64,000 bases of DNA from UBA2943 sp946534895 (GTDB lineage: Bacteria > Bacillota > Clostridia > Christensenellales > Aristaeellaceae), in assembly GCA_946534895.1 (NCBI GenBank), contig CAMNDE010000008.1, positions 11,938 to 75,937 on the forward strand, read 5' to 3'. The notes under the pieces were generated by a model. It was not told the origin of the DNA. It did not search any database and saw only the letters and a list, made by a program, of their open reading frames with translations. The translations under genes were made by a program, and so were the position numbers. Within the stretch, counting starts at the first letter, position 1. Every line of letters begins with the position of its first letter. Below are positions 60,555-64,000 of this stretch, piece after piece.

Positions 60555-61250
60555 ATGATCACCGATGAAATCCGAGAAACCCTCCTGGCTCATCAGGACA
60601 TACCCTACCGTGATTTTCAGATGAAACTGATCCCGGAATGCTCACCGGACGCTTTTATCGGCGTGCGCACGCCGCAGCTGCGCGCCCTGGCCCGGCAGCT
60701 TCTCCCCCGGGAGGACATCGGCCAGTTCCTGGAAAGCCTTCCCCATGCCCTGTTCGACGAAAACCAGCTCCACGCCTTCCTGATCTCCGGGATCCGGGAC
60801 TTCCGGGCATGCCTTGACGCCGTTGACCGCTTCCTTCCCTATGTGGACAACTGGGCCACCTGCGATCAGCTCACGCCCGGGGTTTTCAAAAAGCATCACC
60901 TGGAGCTGCTGGATCCCATCCGCCGGTGGATCGGGGATGGGCACACCTATACCATCCGCTTCGGCATCCGGATGCTGATGAATCATTTTCTGGACGAGGA
61001 CTTCTTGCCCGCCTATCCGGACATGGTGGCCGCCATTTCTTCAGAGGAGTACTATGTCCGCATGATGATCGCCTGGTATTTCGCCACGGCCCTGGCCAAG
61101 CAGTATGACAGCATTCTCCCGTACTTCACGCACCCGGTGCTGGACATATGGACCCACAACAGGGCCATCCAGAAAGCCCTGGAGAGCTACAGGATTGACG
61201 ATACCCGGAAAGCCTTCCTGAAAACGCTGAAAGTCAGCCCGTCCAGATAA
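60555..61250 (+). CDS. DNA alkylation repair protein (AlkD-like HEAT-repeat glycosylase)
   Basis: 231 aa. AlkD-family pattern: IPYRDFQMKLIPECSPDAFIGVRTPQLRALARQLL, then FLPYVDNWATCDQL, YTIRFGIRMLMNHFL, YYVRMMIAWYFATALAKQYD and VLDIWTHNRAIQKALES (given in separate pieces). All-helical HEAT repeats bind alkylated DNA and release N3/N7-alkyl purines. An AAAGGCGG site precedes the ATG at 60555; the longer frame extends into the divergent promoter and is unlikely. Monocistronic, ends before a terminator. Confidence 0.93.
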   Translation: MITDEIRETLLAHQDIPYRDFQMKLIPECSPDAFIGVRTPQLRALARQLLPREDIGQFLESLPHALFDENQLHAFLISGIRDFRACLDAVDRFLPYVDNWATCDQLTPGVFKKHHLELLDPIRRWIGDGHTYTIRFGIRMLMNHFLDEDFLPAYPDMVAAISSEEYYVRMMIAWYFATALAKQYDSILPYFTHPVLDIWTHNRAIQKALESYRIDDTRKAFLKTLKVSPSR

Positions 61251-61276
61251 CGCTTCCTTTCCTGATGTATGCCCAT

Positions 61277-61310
61277 GAGAAAACGGTCCCGCCGCCGGGA
61301 CCGTTTTCTC
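61277..61310. terminator. Bidirectional terminator between alkD-like and DUF4097 genes
   Basis: GAGAAAACGGTCCCG pairs with CGGGACCGTTTTCTC around CCG. It touches the DUF4097 stop codon. Confidence 0.92.
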
Positions 61311-62301
61311 ATTCCTCCACCGCGTCAATCCGGATATCGCCGGATGTGCAGTGTACTTCCACTTTTCCGCTGCCATCGCCGCACACATACTTGTCACCCT
61401 GCCGGGCAAAGGGCAGGCTGTACTCCAGCGCACCGGAGTTATCCATGTCCGCGGTGAATCCCGGCTGTACCGGCAGTTTCAGGGATACGCTGCCGGATGT
61501 GGTACCCACATCCAGTTCCTCAAAGGCGCGGAACACAGCCTGTATATTGCCGCTCGCTCCCTGGATCTCCGCCTCTTCTGTCTTTCCCGCATCCACCAGG
61601 ATGTTTCCCGAAGTGCTGCCGGCATCCAGCCGGCGCACCTCATCCATCCGGATTCCGATGCCGCCGGAGGTGATGGACACTTTCACCCTGTCCGCTTTTC
61701 CGCCTTCCAGGGACACGGAACCGGAGGTGGCTGCCATTTTCACTTCGTCCGCGGCGCTCACCAGCGTCAGGCGGATATCCCCGGAAGTCGCCCCGGCACG
61801 GATGTCCTTCGCATCCGCCTCCGCCTGAATCAGGCCGGAGGTCACTTTCAGGTCCAGTTTGTCCGCGGGCAGTGCCGGGAGCAGGATTTCGCCCGAGGTC
61901 GCATCAATGGAAACCTCTTCAAACCTGGCGCTTTCCGGGACCTTCACGGTCAGTTCCTTTTCCACATCGCCTGTGATCCGAATGCCCGGCCTGGAATGTC
62001 GGATTTTCAGCGTTTTTCCGTCCAGCTGCCACTGCATTTTCTGATTATCCGGGATGGGCTTGTCGGAGGTTTCACTGATTTCAAACGCGTCCCCCGCACT
62101 GCGGATGACCGTGACCTTCCCGCTGGTCCAGTCAATGTCCAGACTGTCCACCGTTTCACGGATGACCGCGCCGCCCTCCGCGTATCCGGATGCTTCCCGA
62201 GGCTGTATGCGGAACATGTCAAATACCGCCAGCACAATGCCCGTGACGAGCATAAGCGCACACACCACAATCCCGATCATGATTCTCGTATTTCTGCTCA
62301 T
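61309..62301 (-). CDS. DUF4097 beta-solenoid membrane protein
   Basis: 330 aa. One N-terminal membrane helix (IMIGIVVCALMLVTGIVLAVF), then a beta-helix of repeated T-S-G turns: IDATSGEILLPA, VTSGLIQAEA, GATSGDIRLTL, AATSGSVSLEGG, ITSGGIGIRM, GSTSGNILVDA, GTTSGSVSLKL, CTSGDIRIDA. This is the DUF4097/DUF4098 adhesin-like pattern, probably external. It ends an operon with an ECF sigma factor and a zf-HC2 protein and overlaps the latter in ATGA. It may help sense envelope state; no activity is known. Confidence 0.92.
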   Translation of the reverse strand: MSRNTRIMIGIVVCALMLVTGIVLAVFDMFRIQPREASGYAEGGAVIRETVDSLDIDWTSGKVTVIRSAGDAFEISETSDKPIPDNQKMQWQLDGKTLKIRHSRPGIRITGDVEKELTVKVPESARFEEVSIDATSGEILLPALPADKLDLKVTSGLIQAEADAKDIRAGATSGDIRLTLVSAADEVKMAATSGSVSLEGGKADRVKVSITSGGIGIRMDEVRRLDAGSTSGNILVDAGKTEEAEIQGASGNIQAVFRAFEELDVGTTSGSVSLKLPVQPGFTADMDNSGALEYSLPFARQGDKYVCGDGSGKVEVHCTSGDIRIDAVEE

Positions 62302-63038
62302 TGTTCCGTTCCTCTTTTCCGCATGATTTCAAGGGCGGCTATGCCAAGCCCTGCCAGGGCGCAGACCGTCAGCACAATGCTGCTTCCGGTAAGTGCTCCT
62401 CTGGAAATGATCATATTCATCATATTCACAAACAGCGCGCCGTCCACCGCCAGCACCACCAGCCAGCGCCGGCAGCCGCCCAGCAGACTCCTGAGCGGGC
62501 GTGCCCTGACCACAAACGGCAGGAACACGGCGCTCAGTCCGAACAGCGTGGAACTGGAGGCGATCCAGTACCAGCTCCCGCCGGTGTACAGGCAGACCAC
62601 GCCGAGCAGCACCAGCAGGCTTGCGCAGAACGCGCAGAAGGTCCAGAACATCCGGTCCTCGGCCACCATCAGGGGAACCACCGTCAGGGATGCCGTCACG
62701 GCAAGCGCGGCCAGCACGATAAAGAACCAGTCCAGCCCGTGCCCGGAGGCAAGATTGACACAGAGGCACACCAGCACGGGGATCATGAACAGGGCCGCCA
62801 CCGTGCCGCCCACGGCGGCCGACCGGCGCCGGAAGCGCAGCGCTCCGTAGCGGAGCACCGTGTTCTTCTCCTTGTGCAGCTCCTCTTCCAGTTCGCTCTG
62901 TCTCAGTTTTCCGAGCAGTTTCTGGCAGTCCTCACACTCCCGGATATGCTCCTCAATGAGCGCGCGGCTTTTCCCGCTGCAGACATCATCCGCATACAGT
63001 GGGAGCAGATCCCGCACAACCTCACAATCCATCTTCAT
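62298..63038 (-). CDS. zf-HC2 anti-sigma-like membrane protein
   Basis: 246 aa. N-terminal zinc-finger anti-sigma signature: MKMDCEVVRDLLPLYADDV, EEHIRECEDCQKLLGKL (His-x3-Cys-x2-Cys). Residues about 80-240 make around five or six membrane helices. Such proteins hold the cognate ECF sigma factor at the membrane until a signal arrives. ATGA overlap with the sigma gene upstream and with the DUF4097 gene downstream shows a translationally coupled three-gene operon. Confidence 0.92.
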   Translation of the reverse strand: MKMDCEVVRDLLPLYADDVCSGKSRALIEEHIRECEDCQKLLGKLRQSELEEELHKEKNTVLRYGALRFRRRSAAVGGTVAALFMIPVLVCLCVNLASGHGLDWFFIVLAALAVTASLTVVPLMVAEDRMFWTFCAFCASLLVLLGVVCLYTGGSWYWIASSSTLFGLSAVFLPFVVRARPLRSLLGGCRRWLVVLAVDGALFVNMMNMIISRGALTGSSIVLTVCALAGLGIAALEIMRKRGTEQ

Positions 63039-63520
63039 TGGTCTCCCATCCTTTCCTGCAGCCGGATTCTCGCACGGTGATACGTGACCCGGGCCCAGTT
63101 CTCCGTTTTCCGGAAGATCATGCCGATTTCCCGAAAACTCAGTTCGCCGAATACCCGCAGCTCAAACACTTCCCGGTAGGGTTCCTCCAGCTCATGCAGC
63201 AGCATATGAATCCGGAATGACGAGTCCCTGTCCTCCGCCGCCTTCTCCACGCTTTTCCCTTCATCCGGCAGATTTTCCGGAATCTCCGCGTGTCTGCCCC
63301 GGCGGCGCTTCTCGTCCATGAACAGGTTTCTGGCGATCGCGCACAGCCAGGTCACCTCATCGGACTCCCCGCGGAAGTCGCCGGAGCGCGCATAGGCCCG
63401 GTAAAAGGTTTCCTGCGTGATCTCCTCCGCCTCTGCCCGATCCCCGCACAGCGTCATCACATAGGAAAATACGCGCATATAGCAGGCATCATAGAGCCGG
63501 GCACACTGTTCCCTGGTCAA
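63035..63520 (-). CDS. ECF-family RNA polymerase sigma factor
   Basis: 161 aa from a TTG at 63520 placed 5 nt after GGGGAGGTG. Sigma-2 region: LYDACYMRVFSYVMTLCGDRAEAEEITQETFYRAY, WLCAIARNLFMDEKRR; sigma-4 region: ELEEPYREVFELRVFGELSFREIGMIF and KTENWARVTYHRARIRL (given in pieces). An ATG at 63553 in the same frame lies directly after the -10 element of the likely promoter and has no ribosome site, so it cannot be the start. Regulated by the adjacent zf-HC2 protein and probably by itself. Confidence 0.93.
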   Translation of the reverse strand: MTREQCARLYDACYMRVFSYVMTLCGDRAEAEEITQETFYRAYARSGDFRGESDEVTWLCAIARNLFMDEKRRRGRHAEIPENLPDEGKSVEKAAEDRDSSFRIHMLLHELEEPYREVFELRVFGELSFREIGMIFRKTENWARVTYHRARIRLQERMGDQ

Positions 63521-63553
63521 GCCATCACCTCCCCCCGCATCCGGAATCACCAT

Positions 63554-63582
63554 TTAGACGGTGAAGCGGAAAAAACGTTACA
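63554..63582 (-). promoter_or_regulatory. ECF-type autoregulated promoter
   Basis: Minus strand TGTAAC (63577-63582), 16-nt spacer and CGTCTAA (63554-63560), the usual -35/-10 pair of ECF sigma factors of this type, upstream of the sigma gene. Autoregulation is inference. Confidence 0.7.
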
Positions 63583-63790
63583 GAGTTTTTCAAAAAAATC
63601 ATTTTTTTCTGCGGGCACCGGAAAACCCCTGCAGGAAAAAGAAAAGAAGCCGCCACCGATTGTACGGTAACAGCTGCTTAGCATCAAGACATAAGACCTT
63701 CCGTGCCTGCTCACATCATGCTTTCCGGGCATCATGCATTGCCATCCGGGGCTTCCGGGCAAAAAGAAAACCCATGCATCGCATGGGGAG

Positions 63791-63862
63791 AGGTGCCACC
63801 CAGACTCGAACTGGGGAATAAAGGTTTTGCAGACCTTGGCCTTACCACTTGGCTATGGCACC
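63791..63862 (-). tRNA. tRNA-Cys (GCA)
   Basis: 72 nt. Acceptor GGTGCCA/TGGCACC, D-stem GCC/GGC, anticodon loop CTGCAAA (anticodon GCA), T-arm with TTCGAGT, discriminator U. No CCA encoded. Confidence 0.95.
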
Positions 63863-63870
63863 AAAGAGAG

Positions 63871-63943
63871 AGCGGTAGACGGGATTCGGACCCGCGACAT
63901 CCACCTTGGCAAGGTGGCACTCTACCAGCTGAGCTACTACCGC
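63871..63943 (-). tRNA. tRNA-Gly (GCC)
   Basis: 73 nt. Acceptor GCGGTAG/CTACCGC, anticodon stem CCACC/GGTGG with loop TTGCCAA (anticodon GCC), T-loop TCCGAAT; no CCA encoded. Separated by 8 nt from tRNA-Cys. Confidence 0.95.
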
Positions 63944-63950
63944 ATAAATG

Positions 63951-64000
63951 TGCCTTGGGGCGGAATCGAACCACCGACACGCAGATTTTCAGTCTGCTGC
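63951..64000 (-). tRNA. tRNA-Phe (GAA), 3' part, cut by window edge
   Basis: Anticodon stem GCAGA/TCTGC with loop CTGAAAA (anticodon GAA), variable GTGTC region, T-arm GGTGG-TTCGATT-CCGCC, discriminator A. The 5' half lies beyond the window. Confidence 0.93.

Noticed and set aside
1..64000. CRISPR arrays, transposases, integrases or phage genes
   Set aside because: No regularly spaced direct repeats, no DDE or recombinase motifs and no att-like duplications were seen; the tRNA cluster at the right edge has no integrase beside it.
63791..64000. tRNA cluster as an integration site
   Set aside because: No partial tRNA repeat or integrase is present within the window.

Overview
The window looks like a chromosome segment from a fairly GC-rich, carbohydrate-degrading Clostridia-type bacterium (Bacillota, probably an anaerobe of the gut or rumen). 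The evidence is strong AGGAGG ribosome binding sites with some GTG and TTG starts, a T-box leader before ileS, Lpl-type oligosaccharide importers, a MurR/RpiR regulator, DUF1848 and HI0933 families, an ECF sigma/zf-HC2/DUF4097 operon, and tRNA genes without an encoded CCA. No phage, transposase or CRISPR was seen.

Layout. 1-10.9 kb: a minus-strand glycan-utilisation operon (two permeases, binding protein, DUF5695-like protein, GH127, GH31, start of an Xaa-Pro peptidase gene) under a consensus promoter with a LacI-type operator, divergent from its likely repressor at 11.0-12.1 kb. 12.1-18.1 kb: a membrane-anchored AraC regulator divergent from a second importer. 18.2-20.1 kb: Spx/ArsC-like, nitroreductase and PHP phosphatase genes.

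20.1-35.3 kb is the unusual part. Three proteins carry double-glycine-like leaders (an SH3b protein, a 68-aa peptide, and a Ca-binding-repeat/C39-like protein). The first two share a 41-nt upstream element, and a HlyD-type adaptor sits between them. At 22.1-24.2 kb, two colinear structured RNAs of about 300 nt each lead directly into a gene: a zinc-ribbon protein with two L7/L12-like repeats, and a DUF2828 (TROVE/Ro60-like plus vWA) protein with an arginine-rich insertion. A further large structured RNA resembling the raiA motif lies between them. A six-gene operon then runs from the C39-like protein through a 179-aa unknown and three different dynamin-like GTPases to a 175-aa probable membrane protein.

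35.3-54 kb is largely housekeeping: BtpA-like, M32 carboxypeptidase, sirtuin, nitroreductase, MurR, HI0933 flavoprotein, exonuclease, TGS/uridine kinase, T-box/ileS, DUF1848, a degenerate GH4-like protein, RNA methyltransferase, RluA and Tgt. 53.5-64 kb holds a DUF4091/GH123-like protein, a Ser/Thr kinase with a WD40 propeller, a sulfatase/HD operon, an AlkD-like protein, the ECF sigma operon and a Cys-Gly-Phe tRNA cluster.

The strongest candidates for something undescribed are the paired RNAs with a Ro60-like protein (22.1-26.4 kb) and the C39-like/triple-dynamin operon (26.9-35.3 kb).
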